A DNA stretch of 18,891 nt from JBBDWK01 sp040902885 (GTDB lineage: Bacteria; Acidobacteriota; Terriglobia; Bryobacterales; Bryobacteraceae): the NCBI GenBank assembly GCA_040902885.1, contig JBBDWK010000080.1, positions 1 to 18,891 of the forward strand, read 5' to 3'. The notes under the pieces were generated by a model, which searched no databases, was not told where the DNA came from, and saw only the letters and a list, made by a program, of their open reading frames with translations. Below, piece by piece: positions 1 through 7,503 of the stretch. The position numbers and the translations under genes are program-made. Position 1 is the stretch's first letter, and every line of letters starts with the position of its first letter.

Positions 1-9
1 TTTTCATTT

Positions 10-28
10 GACCCAACGAGGGGTCTTT
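10..28 (+). terminator. Possible weak terminator of an upstream gene
   Basis: GACCC at 10-14 pairs with GGGTC at 21-25 around a 6-base loop, and a short TTT run follows at 26-28. This could be the terminator of a gene lying before the window. The stem is only 5 bp and the T run only three bases, so it may be chance or part of a mobile-element end. Confidence 0.2.
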
Positions 29-60
29 CGGTGACATTTTAGACGACCCAATTCGCCCGA

Positions 61-89
61 TTGACATTGGCGCTTGCAGATGTTGTGAT
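61..89 (+). promoter_or_regulatory. Candidate sigma70-type promoter for the TonB-receptor gene run
   Basis: A perfect -35 hexamer TTGACA (61-66) is followed after 17 bases by TGTGAT (84-89), a 4/6 match to the -10 consensus. This predicts transcription starting near position 96 and a leader of about 36 bases before the ATG at 132. It is the best promoter-like site I found ahead of the 15-gene run. No operator palindrome is evident beside it. Confidence 0.45.
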
Positions 90-120
90 GTTGCCAACGG
101 TTAGCTGGTTCTCAGTGTCT

Positions 121-127
121 GGAGAGG
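121..127 (+). promoter_or_regulatory. Shine-Dalgarno site of the TonB receptor
   Basis: GGAGAGG lies 4 bases before the ATG at 132. It supports that start codon, and it is the clearest ribosome binding site in the window. Confidence 0.7.
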
Positions 128-131
128 GGTT

Positions 132-3100
132 ATGAAACGCTACATCGCTGCACTTCCGTTACTGTTCGCCGGCCTGCTGCTTGGCCAGGGCGAGCGCGGT
201 AATTTTAACGGGACGGTCGTCGATCCGTCCGGTTCCTCCGTTGCGGGAGCCACAGTAGTCGCTGTCAACGTTGAAACCAACGTGGAAACCCGGGTGGTTA
301 CGACCAACGCCGGTGTTTATCGTATATCCTTGCTGCCGCGCGGCACGTACCGGCTTACGGCCTCCGCCGCCGGCTTCAAGACCGCGACGCGCGAGAACGT
401 CATTCTGTCGGTCGCCCAGACCCTGGGCATCGACTTCACGCTGGAGGTCGGGGCGGTCACCGAGCAGATTACAGTTTCGAGCGATCCTCCGCTGCTTGAA
501 ACCTCCACCGCCGAGATCGGCCGCTACGTCACCAATAAGGAATTCAACACCTGGCCCATCGCTGTCGGCGATGGCCGGCGCCAGATCCAGCAGTTCATCT
601 TCTCGAGCCTTCCCGGCACGGTGGGCGGAACGTTCCAAGGCTCCATCAACGGCGGGCAGTTCTACTCGCACGAGATTCTCATCGAGGGCATGGCGCTGGG
701 ACGGTTCGACCTGCAGGGCGGCAGCAACAACGAGTTCAGCCCGAGCGCCGAAGCCGTCAGCGAATTCAAGATGCAGACCGGCGCGATTGGCGCGCAGTAC
801 GGCGGCGCTCAGACCGCGGTTGCCAACTTTGCCGTGAAGAGCGGCACCAACGAGCTGCACGGCAGCGCATACTACTACACGCAGAACGACGCTCTGCGCG
901 CGAATACGTTCGCCAACAACGCCATCGGGCAGGCGCGCGCGCCGTTCAAGCAGTCCAACTACGGCTACTCCGTCGGCGGACCGGTGTACATCCCGAAGGT
1001 GTATGACGGCCGCAACAAGACGTTCTTCTTCCACAATTTCGAGACCACCCGCGAACGGAACTTCACTTCCGTAGCGCTCACCACGCTGCCCGTGAACGAC
1101 TTCAAACGAGGCGATTTTTCGCGGCTCTTCGATGCTGGCTTTACTGGCAGGGCGGCCTCCGGCGGCGCTGCGGGAACGGACGCATTGGGCCGCACGGTCC
1201 GCTACGGCACCATTTACGATCCAACCACCATTCGGCAGGTGAACGGCGTTACGGTGCGCGACCCGTTCCCGGGCAACGTCGTTCCCCAAAACCGCTGGAG
1301 TCCGGTGACTCGCAATATTTTGGAGAAGGCCCCCATCGACGATCCGGTGTTTGACCGGATGCTGCAGAACATTCCGAACCTGTCGGCCTGCTGCCCGGTT
1401 TTCGACGAGCGCATGTACGCCTTCAAGGGCGATCACAACTTCAGTTCCAAGCATCGTCTTTCGGGCTATTACAATCACACCTACCGCCAGCGCAACAATT
1501 CGCCCGGCGGCCGGTGGGGACCGCCTCCCGGATCGCCGACAAACGTGTATCAGAATCAGTACACGCCTGGGCGGCTGATACGCATGGCCGAGGATTGGAC
1601 AATCTCGCCGACCGTCCTCAACCACTTTGCGATCGGCTACAACCGTTTCGGAAACGTCAACGAGAGCGTCCACGTGGATCAGAACTGGCCCGAGCAGATC
1701 GGCCTGCAAAACGTCGCGCAGACGCACTTTCCGCAGTTGTTCTTCGATGGCCAGCCTCATCTGGGCGGCGGGATTGGGGCGGGCGGACGTCTGGGTTCCG
1801 GCTCCCGCGGCGCGGGCTACAACGGCAGCACCATCATTCAGAACGACCTCACCATCATCCGCGGGAAGCACAATTTCAAGACCGGGTTAGAGATGCGCAA
1901 GTATTACTACAACGTGCGCAACAAATCCGGCTCGGGCGACTTCCGCTTCAGCTCCCTGCAGACCCAGTTGCCGGGCTTCGCGGATGCCACCGGCCATGCC
2001 TTCGCCAGCTTCCTGCTAGGCGCGGTGAACAGCACCACCCGCAGCATCACGCCTTCCAACTTCGGGCATCGCGTTTCGCAGCCAGCGTTCTACTTCATGG
2101 ACGACTGGAAGGTGAACCGCAAGCTCACTCTGAATCTGGGCGTGCGCTGGGAAGTCATCGGAGGGCTGTATGAGGTTGCGGGCCGCATGTCCGCAATCGA
2201 TCTCAACGCTCCCAACCCCGGCGCGGGCAGCCTTCCGGGCGCTCTGGTGTTCGCCGAGGATCTTGGACGCAAGAGTTTCCAGGACCGCAACTGGAAGCAG
2301 TTCTCTCCCCGCTTCGGATTCGCCTATGCCGCCACCGACAAGCTTGTGGTTCGCGGCGGATACGGCATCAACAATACGCCGCCCATCAGCAACGGTTTCG
2401 GTTTCGGCGGCACCTTCGGGTATAACGGCAGCATCGATGTTTCGGCCGGCAACACGCCGCTGCAATTCCCGGAAGATCCGGTTCTCTATCTGCATGACCG
2501 CTATCCGGATTTTCAAGGCACGCTGCCCAATAAAAACCCGGCCCTGTCCAACAACCTGAACATCAACTACATCGCGCCGGATTCCAGCCGGTTGCCCTAC
2601 GTGCAGAATTACAACCTGGGCTTCCAATATCAGCTTCCCGGGCGCTTCGTTGTCGAAACCAGCTTCATCGGCAACAAAGGCACGCGGCTGGAAGCCGGTG
2701 GTCTGGACAACCTGAACCAGTTGCCGGTGAGCGCCTTGGCTCTCGGCGACCGGCTGTTCGAGCCGCTGTCGCGCAATCCCGGCCTCGCGCCGCTCCCATT
2801 TGCCGGCTTCAACGGGACGGTGAGCCAGGCCCTGCGCCCGTACCCGCAGTTTCTAGACATCACCCAGCAGTGGGCCAACTTCGGCATATCCAACTACAAC
2901 TCGCTCCAGATTCAGGCCACCCGTCATTTCAGCGATGGCTTGGCGGTGCTGGCTTCCTACACCTTCTCGAAAGCCACGTCTCTGGCCGACAGCGCCCTAG
3001 ACGCCATTACCAGCCAGGACGTTTTTAACCGCGGCTTGGAGAAGTCGGTTACTGGCTACCACATTCCCCAGTTCTTCAAGCTGAGCTGGATTTACGATCT

Positions 3101-3656
3101 GCCGATCGGTCCCGGGAAGCTGGTCAATATTCCGGGAATCGCGGGAAAGATCATCGGCGGCTGGACGCTTACCGGCATCCACAACTACCGCTCCGGCGAC
3201 GCGCTCTCCGTCAGCACGGCCGGCCTTCGCCAGAGCAACACTACGATCTTCAACCGCGGCTTCCGGCCCGATTGGATTTCCGGAGTGCCCGTGGTGATCG
3301 ATCAGGGCGATAACGTAGTCTTCGGCACCGGCGCCGGCACGCAGTATCTGAATCCGGCCGCGTTCGCGCAGGTTCCGCGGACGGCGAACAACGTTCCGCT
3401 TCGCCTCGGCACCGCGCCGCGCATTCTTCCCAACGTTCGAGGCCCGAGCCGTCTGACGGAGGACTTCGGCATCATGAAGCGGTTCAACTTCAGCGAGACG
3501 CGCAGCTTCGAGTTCCGCTCGGACTGGATCAACGCCTTCAACCGGGCTGGCCGCGGCAACCCCGTGACCAATATCACCGATCCGTTGTTCGGCAAGATCA
3601 CGGGCGCCCAGCAAGGGCCGCGCACCATTCAGTTGTCCGCGCGCATCACGTTTTAA
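132..3656 (+). CDS. Oar-like TonB-dependent outer-membrane receptor
   Basis: Predicted outer-membrane receptor of 1174 residues that would import an unknown ligand using TonB energy. A signal peptide covers about residues 1-19. A carboxypeptidase-regulatory-like beta-sandwich follows (about 22-105, with the typical G-x-V-x-D-x-S-G start and the LPRGTYRLTASAAGF segment). A short VTEQITVSS stretch near 109-117 could act as a TonB box. The plug domain extends to about residue 260 and ends in the SGTNELHG...NDALRANTF block near 237-260 that is typical of Oar-type receptors. The rest is beta-barrel rich in alternating aromatic strands, and the protein ends in phenylalanine, as expected for BAM-dependent insertion. 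A strong ribosome binding site supports the start. Such receptors occur in many copies in Acidobacteria. The substrate cannot be read from sequence, although the following secreted TPR and hydrolase genes suggest a role in polymer or sugar-ester uptake. Confidence 0.93.
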   Translation: MKRYIAALPLLFAGLLLGQGERGNFNGTVVDPSGSSVAGATVVAVNVETNVETRVVTTNAGVYRISLLPRGTYRLTASAAGFKTATRENVILSVAQTLGIDFTLEVGAVTEQITVSSDPPLLETSTAEIGRYVTNKEFNTWPIAVGDGRRQIQQFIFSSLPGTVGGTFQGSINGGQFYSHEILIEGMALGRFDLQGGSNNEFSPSAEAVSEFKMQTGAIGAQYGGAQTAVANFAVKSGTNELHGSAYYYTQNDALRANTFANNAIGQARAPFKQSNYGYSVGGPVYIPKVYDGRNKTFFFHNFETTRERNFTSVALTTLPVNDFKRGDFSRLFDAGFTGRAASGGAAGTDALGRTVRYGTIYDPTTIRQVNGVTVRDPFPGNVVPQNRWSPVTRNILEKAPIDDPVFDRMLQNIPNLSACCPVFDERMYAFKGDHNFSSKHRLSGYYNHTYRQRNNSPGGRWGPPPGSPTNVYQNQYTPGRLIRMAEDWTISPTVLNHFAIGYNRFGNVNESVHVDQNWPEQIGLQNVAQTHFPQLFFDGQPHLGGGIGAGGRLGSGSRGAGYNGSTIIQNDLTIIRGKHNFKTGLEMRKYYYNVRNKSGSGDFRFSSLQTQLPGFADATGHAFASFLLGAVNSTTRSITPSNFGHRVSQPAFYFMDDWKVNRKLTLNLGVRWEVIGGLYEVAGRMSAIDLNAPNPGAGSLPGALVFAEDLGRKSFQDRNWKQFSPRFGFAYAATDKLVVRGGYGINNTPPISNGFGFGGTFGYNGSIDVSAGNTPLQFPEDPVLYLHDRYPDFQGTLPNKNPALSNNLNINYIAPDSSRLPYVQNYNLGFQYQLPGRFVVETSFIGNKGTRLEAGGLDNLNQLPVSALALGDRLFEPLSRNPGLAPLPFAGFNGTVSQALRPYPQFLDITQQWANFGISNYNSLQIQATRHFSDGLAVLASYTFSKATSLADSALDAITSQDVFNRGLEKSVTGYHIPQFFKLSWIYDLPIGPGKLVNIPGIAGKIIGGWTLTGIHNYRSGDALSVSTAGLRQSNTTIFNRGFRPDWISGVPVVIDQGDNVVFGTGAGTQYLNPAAFAQVPRTANNVPLRLGTAPRILPNVRGPSRLTEDFGIMKRFNFSETRSFEFRSDWINAFNRAGRGNPVTNITDPLFGKITGAQQGPRTIQLSARITF

Positions 3657-3661
3657 CGGAG

Positions 3662-3681
3662 CCGCGACCGTGAGGGAGCGG
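3662..3681. repeat. REP-like palindromic element 1 (CCGC-N12-GCGG)
   Basis: CCGC (3662-3665) and GCGG (3678-3681) flank a 12-base centre. On the minus strand the region translates as PHGRGS, a string I associate with dispersed repeats in Acidobacteria and Planctomycetes. It spans the junction between the TonB receptor and the TPR gene, and the GTG start of the TPR gene lies in its loop. A second element with the same layout is at 12432-12451. Assignment to a REP family is inferred from the shape and from recall; the copy number in the genome is not visible here. Confidence 0.5.
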
Positions 3682-4596
3682 TTGCCGACACGTAGCGGTT
3701 CCTTTCTCATCGGGGCATTCCTGAGCGTCGCCGTAACGGGCGCTCAGGAGTGCCCCGTTCTGATTTCCCGGGGCAGGCTGGCATACGAGAGCCGCAGTTT
3801 CGAGCTCGCCGCGAAGGAGTTTGCGGGCGCCGTAACCGCCTGCGCGGAGAAGCTCCAACCGCTGCTTTATCTCGCTCAATCGTGGACGATGTTGGGGCAA
3901 CTTCCCGAGGCTCTCAACGCGCTCGAAAATCTGCTGGCTCTGGACTCCGGGAACAAAACGGGGCTGAAGCTTCAGGGCGACGTGCTGTATCTGCTGGGCC
4001 GGGAGCCGGAAGCCGAGAAATCGCTTCTGGCGGCCATTAACGCCGACCCGCAGTTCTCGGACGCCATCTATGCGCTAGGCCGCATTTACTACCAGCAGAG
4101 CCGGTACGCCGCCGCCGTCGAGCAGTTTCAGAAAGTGCTACGGCTGGATCCGAAGTCTTATCGCGCGTGGGACAATCTCGGCCTCGCCTACGAAGCGCTG
4201 AACGAGTTCGACAAAGCCACGCAGCACTACCTGAAAGCGCTGGACCTGGTTCATAAGGACCATCCGGAGTACGACTGGGCCTACGCCAACCTGGCGAATC
4301 TGCTCATGAAGAAGGGCGACTACCGGCAGGCGTTCAATCTGGCGGCCGAGGCCGCCGAGCGCAATCCCAACTCTGCACGCAATTATTACTTGACGGCGAA
4401 GGCTCTGGTGAGTCTGGAGCGGATGGAGACCAGCGTGAGATGGCTGAAACGCTCCATCGAGCTGGATTCAAATTATGCGGAGCCGCGTTATCTTTTGGCC
4501 CAGGTCTACAGGAAGCTGGGACAACGCGAGGAAGCGGAGCGGCAATTGAAGGCATTTCGCGAGATCAACGCTCGCACCCCGCGAAATCGCCGGTAG
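3670..4596 (+). CDS. Secreted tetratricopeptide-repeat protein
   Basis: A 308-residue protein built almost entirely of TPR helices, a fold used for protein-protein contacts. The GTG start is followed by a short hydrophobic signal peptide (SFLIGAFLSVAVTGA, with likely cleavage before QEC), so export to the periplasm or outer membrane is expected. About seven to eight repeats follow from residue 25 onward; the clearest ones contain A-I-Y-A-L-G-R-I-Y and A-W-D-N-L-G-L-A-Y. GGAG at 3658-3661 lies 8 bases before the GTG and supports that start; an in-frame TTG at 3682 is the alternative. The gene begins 13 bases after the TonB receptor, and a receptor followed by a TPR protein is a pairing I recall from Acidobacteria. 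A role as partner or scaffold of the receptor is inference. The start codon lies inside a REP-like element. Confidence 0.85.
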   Translation: MRERLPTRSGSFLIGAFLSVAVTGAQECPVLISRGRLAYESRSFELAAKEFAGAVTACAEKLQPLLYLAQSWTMLGQLPEALNALENLLALDSGNKTGLKLQGDVLYLLGREPEAEKSLLAAINADPQFSDAIYALGRIYYQQSRYAAAVEQFQKVLRLDPKSYRAWDNLGLAYEALNEFDKATQHYLKALDLVHKDHPEYDWAYANLANLLMKKGDYRQAFNLAAEAAERNPNSARNYYLTAKALVSLERMETSVRWLKRSIELDSNYAEPRYLLAQVYRKLGQREEAERQLKAFREINARTPRNRR

Positions 4597-4603
4597 GCGG
4601 CCT

Positions 4604-4619
4604 TATAATGAATCCCGTG
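4604..4619 (+). promoter_or_regulatory. Perfect -10 hexamer next to the hydrolase start
   Basis: TATAAT at 4604-4609 overlaps the ATG at 4608 and lies exactly 7 bases before an in-frame GTG at 4617. Transcription from this -10 would begin at about that GTG and give a leaderless message with an intact signal peptide. No convincing -35 is present at the usual distance (4581-4586 reads gcgaaa), so this is only a candidate internal promoter. Confidence 0.3.
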
Positions 4620-5696
4620 CGAACTCTGCTGACCGCTCTTCTGATGGCCGCCACTCTGGCCGCGCAGCCCAAAACGGAAACCGGCGACATCAACGGCGCC
4701 AAGTTCCGGATCGACGTTCCGGAGAAGTGGAACGGCGTCCTTGTCATGTATTGTCACGGCTATAGCCCCGTCCCCGGCAACTACGACAACCCCAAGCCGA
4801 ATCCGTTGCTCAACCTCCTTCTGGACGATGGTTATGCGGTCGCGCAGTCCGGCTACGCCGCCGGCGGTTGGGCGATTCAGGAGGCCATGCAGGACACCGA
4901 TGCGCTCCGCCGCTACTTTCTCAAGAAGTACGGCAGCGCGAAGGAGACTTACATCACCGGCCACTCTATGGGCGGACATCTCACAATGGCGCTGATGGAG
5001 AGCTTCCCGCACATATACGACGGCGGACTCGCGCTGTGTGGTCCGCTGGCGCCCGCGAGTTTTTTCATGGAACGGCGCGTCTTCGACATGCTCGTGGTCT
5101 TTGAGTACCTATTGCCCGGCGTTCTTCCGTCCCCCGGCAATGTTCCGCCGGATGTCCAGTTAGGCCCGGCCCGTAACGCTGAAATTGAAAAGGCGCTCGA
5201 ATCGAAGCCGGACCAGGCGGCGGAGATGAGACGCTTCTCGGCGATCCGCACGAACCAGGAACTGGCCCGCACATTGGCGCTCTTCACGCACATCGTGAGC
5301 GACCTCCAGCGGCGCGGGGGCGGCAATCCATTCGACAACCGAAACACCATCTATGAAGGTACAAGCGACGATAACGCCCTCAACGATGGCGTCAAGCGGT
5401 ATGAGGCGGACGCGAGATCCGTGGAGCATCTCGCGCGCCACTACACCCCAACCGGGCGTCTGGTCCGCGATATGCTTGCCATCCATACCACTTACGATCC
5501 GCTCGTGCCTCCGTGGACAACCAACCCCTATGCAGAGATCGTCGATCGGGCCGGACGGAGTAATTTCTTTGTGCAGCAATATGTCAAGCGCGACGGCCAT
5601 TGCGCCATTACGCCCAGCGAAGTCATGACCGGTTTCCGGCAATTGAAGGAGTGGAAAACCACCGGAAAGCGCCCGTCGCCCCGCGCCGGTGAATGA
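4608..5696 (+). CDS. Secreted alpha/beta-hydrolase (esterase-like)
   Basis: A 362-residue exported hydrolase. A signal peptide (about residues 1-20, ending LAAQ) is followed by an alpha/beta-hydrolase core. The nucleophile elbow is GHSMGG with Ser120. The likely acid is Asp297 in TTYDPLVPP and the likely base His331 in RDGHCAI, so a full catalytic triad is visible. The oxyanion region may be near CHGYSPVPGNY, early in the protein. An ester or similar bond is the probable target, but the substrate is unknown. The reading frame is open upstream to 4440, but that extension would overlap the TPR gene and bury the signal peptide, so ATG 4608 is preferred; GTG 4617 is an alternative leaderless start. 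The gap to the TPR gene is 11 bases. The context suggests periplasmic or surface processing of the ligand taken up by the TonB receptor. Confidence 0.85.
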   Translation: MNPVRTLLTALLMAATLAAQPKTETGDINGAKFRIDVPEKWNGVLVMYCHGYSPVPGNYDNPKPNPLLNLLLDDGYAVAQSGYAAGGWAIQEAMQDTDALRRYFLKKYGSAKETYITGHSMGGHLTMALMESFPHIYDGGLALCGPLAPASFFMERRVFDMLVVFEYLLPGVLPSPGNVPPDVQLGPARNAEIEKALESKPDQAAEMRRFSAIRTNQELARTLALFTHIVSDLQRRGGGNPFDNRNTIYEGTSDDNALNDGVKRYEADARSVEHLARHYTPTGRLVRDMLAIHTTYDPLVPPWTTNPYAEIVDRAGRSNFFVQQYVKRDGHCAITPSEVMTGFRQLKEWKTTGKRPSPRAGE

Positions 5697-5713
5697 GCTA
5701 CGCTGGTGGGTTG

Positions 5714-6385
5714 ATGACAAAACAACAGATACTTTCTTCGATTGCGGGGATCGGCATTGTGCCCGTGGTGCGCACCTCCACGGCGGCGGCCGCGATTCGC
5801 GCGATCGAGGCCATTTACAAGGGCGGAATCCGCGCGGCGGAGATCACCATGACGGTGCCCGGCGCGCTGCGCGCCCTGGAGAAGGTGGCCGACCAGTTCG
5901 GCGACAAGCTGGTGCTGGGAGCGGGCACCGTGCTCGATCCGGAGACGGCGCGCGCCTGCATGCTCGCGGGCGCGGAGTTTTTCGTGACGCCCAGCCTCAA
6001 AATTTCCACCATTGAAATCGTCAAGCGCTATTCCAAGGTAATCTGCCCAGGTGCGCTCACGCCCACCGAGGTGCTGGCGGCCTGGGACGCGGGCGCGGAC
6101 ATCGTGAAGATTTTCCCCTGCGGCAACGTCGGGGGCCCGAAGTATATCAAGGCGCTTCGCGGGCCTTTTCCGCAGATCGAGATGATCCCCACGGGAGGTG
6201 TCAATCTGGAGACGGCGGGCGAGTTCTTGAAGGCCGGCGCATGCGCCGTCGCCGTGGGCGGCGAGCTTGTGGATGGCAAGACCATCCAGGAGGGGCGTTT
6301 CGAGGTTATCGAAGAACGCGCGCGCCAGTATCTTGCGGTAGTCGCCAAAGCGCGGGAAGAGATCAAAGCGGCCGCCGCAGGCTGA
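5714..6385 (+). CDS. eda: KDPG/KHG-type aldolase (Eda family)
   Basis: A cytoplasmic class I aldolase of 223 residues, the length usual for the family. These enzymes cleave 2-keto-3-deoxy-6-phosphogluconate to pyruvate and glyceraldehyde-3-phosphate, the last step of the Entner-Doudoroff and uronate routes. Visible features are the proton-relay Glu43 in AAEITMTVP, the GAGTVLDPE turn, the Schiff-base Lys132 in DIVKIFPCG and the phosphate-binding IPTGGV loop. The frame is open from an ATG at 5693 that overlaps the hydrolase stop (ATGA), but the ATG at 5714 gives the family-like MTKQQILSSI start and has GGTGGG just upstream. The substrate could instead be the galactonate analogue. No dehydratase (edd) or KDG kinase lies in the window, so the pathway partner must be elsewhere. 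Confidence 0.9.
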   Translation: MTKQQILSSIAGIGIVPVVRTSTAAAAIRAIEAIYKGGIRAAEITMTVPGALRALEKVADQFGDKLVLGAGTVLDPETARACMLAGAEFFVTPSLKISTIEIVKRYSKVICPGALTPTEVLAAWDAGADIVKIFPCGNVGGPKYIKALRGPFPQIEMIPTGGVNLETAGEFLKAGACAVAVGGELVDGKTIQEGRFEVIEERARQYLAVVAKAREEIKAAAAG

Positions 6386-6426
6386 AGCCCGCGCCACTCG
6401 GCGAATTGGTTACACTGGAATCCGTT

Positions 6427-6597
6427 ATGGCTATCAGCAATGACTTATTAGAGATATTGGTGTGCCCCCTGTGCAAGGCCTCGCTGGATCTGAAGCCCGA
6501 CCAGAGCGGCCTGAAGTGCGTGCAATGCCGCCGCGTCTACCCGATCCGCGACGACATTCCGGTCATGCTGATCGACGAGGCCAAGATTGAAGACTGA
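6427..6597 (+). CDS. Trm112-like/UPF0434 small zinc-ribbon protein
   Basis: A 56-residue protein of the Trm112/YcaR family. It starts LLEILVCPLCK and carries two knuckles, C13-x2-C16 and C31-x2-C34, followed by the family ending YPIRDDIPVML. In eukaryotes and archaea Trm112 activates methyltransferases. The bacterial homologues are poorly understood and in enterobacteria lie near kdsB, lpxK and msbA. Here it precedes a family-9 glycosyltransferase and an MsbA-type exporter, so a similar lipopolysaccharide-linked setting is seen. The frame is open further upstream, but that extension overlaps eda and resembles nothing; ATG 6427 gives the canonical length. There is no strong ribosome binding site. 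It lies 41 bases after eda, the largest gap in the gene run. Confidence 0.85.
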   Translation: MAISNDLLEILVCPLCKASLDLKPDQSGLKCVQCRRVYPIRDDIPVMLIDEAKIED

Positions 6598-6609
6598 GCC
6601 CTCTTCGGA

Positions 6610-7503
6610 ATGAGCGCGACTCTCGAGCACATCCCTCCGGGTGCGGCAGTCGTCATTGTGCGCCTGCGCTCGCTGGGGGATTGTGTGCTCACGACGCCGG
6701 CGCTGGCGCTTCTCAAGGAAGCGCGGCCGGATTTGCGCATCGCCATAGTTGTGGAGGATCGCTTCCGCGAACTGTTCGACGGCCATACCGTACTCTCCCC
6801 GTCCGTGAAAGAAATCCGCTCCTGGAAGCCAAAGCTTGCGATCAACTTCCACGGCGGAGTTCGGAGCAGTATCCTCACGGCCCTTTCGGGCGCGCCTCTG
6901 CGCGCGGGCTTCGCCCACTTCCGCCACTCCTGGATATACAACGTGCCCCTCCCCCGCGCGCAAGAAGTGCTGAAAGTGGAACGAACAGTCCACACAGCCG
7001 AGCACCTGGCCTCCGCAATGTTTCATCTGGGAGTGCCTTTAAAGCCCATCCCTCCGGCGAATCTGGGACCAGTCCCCCCGGCCGGCCACTCCCGCGCCTA
7101 CGCGATACTCCACCCCTACGCCTCCGAGCCCGCGAAAACCTGGCCCGCAGCCCGCTTTTTCCAAATAGCCGCATGGCTAAACTCCGAGCTAAACCTGGAG
7201 CCAATCTTCGTCGCCGGTCCGAACGAAGACCTCTCCGCATTCACCCCTTGGCGCACCATAACAGGCGCGCCTCTAAAGACCCTCATCGCCAACGCGGCCC
7301 TTTTTCTGGGCAACGATTCCGGACCGGCCCACATCGCGGCCGCGTTCCACGTCCCCACAGTAGTCATCTTCGGCGCTTCGGACCCCCGCATCTGGTCGCC
7401 ATGGCGAACCCCTTCTGAAGTCCTGAACGGTGCGGGAAATATCCAGTCCGTCACCGTAAATCAGGTGGTTGAAGCCCTGGCCAGACTTCGGGTTCCCGCA
7501 TGA
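6610..7503 (+). CDS. Glycosyltransferase family 9 (heptosyltransferase-like)
   Basis: A 297-residue cytoplasmic or inner-membrane-associated enzyme resembling ADP-heptose:LPS heptosyltransferases (WaaC, WaaF). The N-terminal motif VRLRSLGDCVLTTPAL carries the conserved acidic residue (Asp24). The C-terminal domain carries the family signature NDSGPAHIAAA at 235-245, and HPYASEPAKTWP near 168-180 matches the usual H-P-x-A-x-x-K-x-W segment. It is somewhat shorter than typical members (about 320-350). It should transfer a sugar to a lipid or polysaccharide acceptor, and the exporter gene overlapping its stop (ATGA) supports a role in lipid A/core assembly. The donor and acceptor are not known. 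The middle of the gene is pyrimidine-rich on the coding strand and uses CTA and ATA codons more than its neighbours. Confidence 0.88.
   Translation: MSATLEHIPPGAAVVIVRLRSLGDCVLTTPALALLKEARPDLRIAIVVEDRFRELFDGHTVLSPSVKEIRSWKPKLAINFHGGVRSSILTALSGAPLRAGFAHFRHSWIYNVPLPRAQEVLKVERTVHTAEHLASAMFHLGVPLKPIPPANLGPVPPAGHSRAYAILHPYASEPAKTWPAARFFQIAAWLNSELNLEPIFVAGPNEDLSAFTPWRTITGAPLKTLIANAALFLGNDSGPAHIAAAFHVPTVVIFGASDPRIWSPWRTPSEVLNGAGNIQSVTVNQVVEALARLRVPA

Noticed and set aside
159..1871. Long open frame (570 codons) on the minus strand inside the TonB receptor gene
   Set aside because: It lies wholly inside a well-supported gene, has no recognisable domain and low-complexity Arg/Ala/Gly-rich composition, as expected for a GC-rich antisense shadow.
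4440..4607. Upstream in-frame extension of the hydrolase gene
   Set aside because: It would overlap the TPR gene by more than 150 bases and place 56 unlike residues before a clear signal peptide.
6241..6426. Upstream in-frame extension of the Trm112-like gene
   Set aside because: The extra residues are antisense-like and overlap eda; the ATG at 6427 gives the normal family length.
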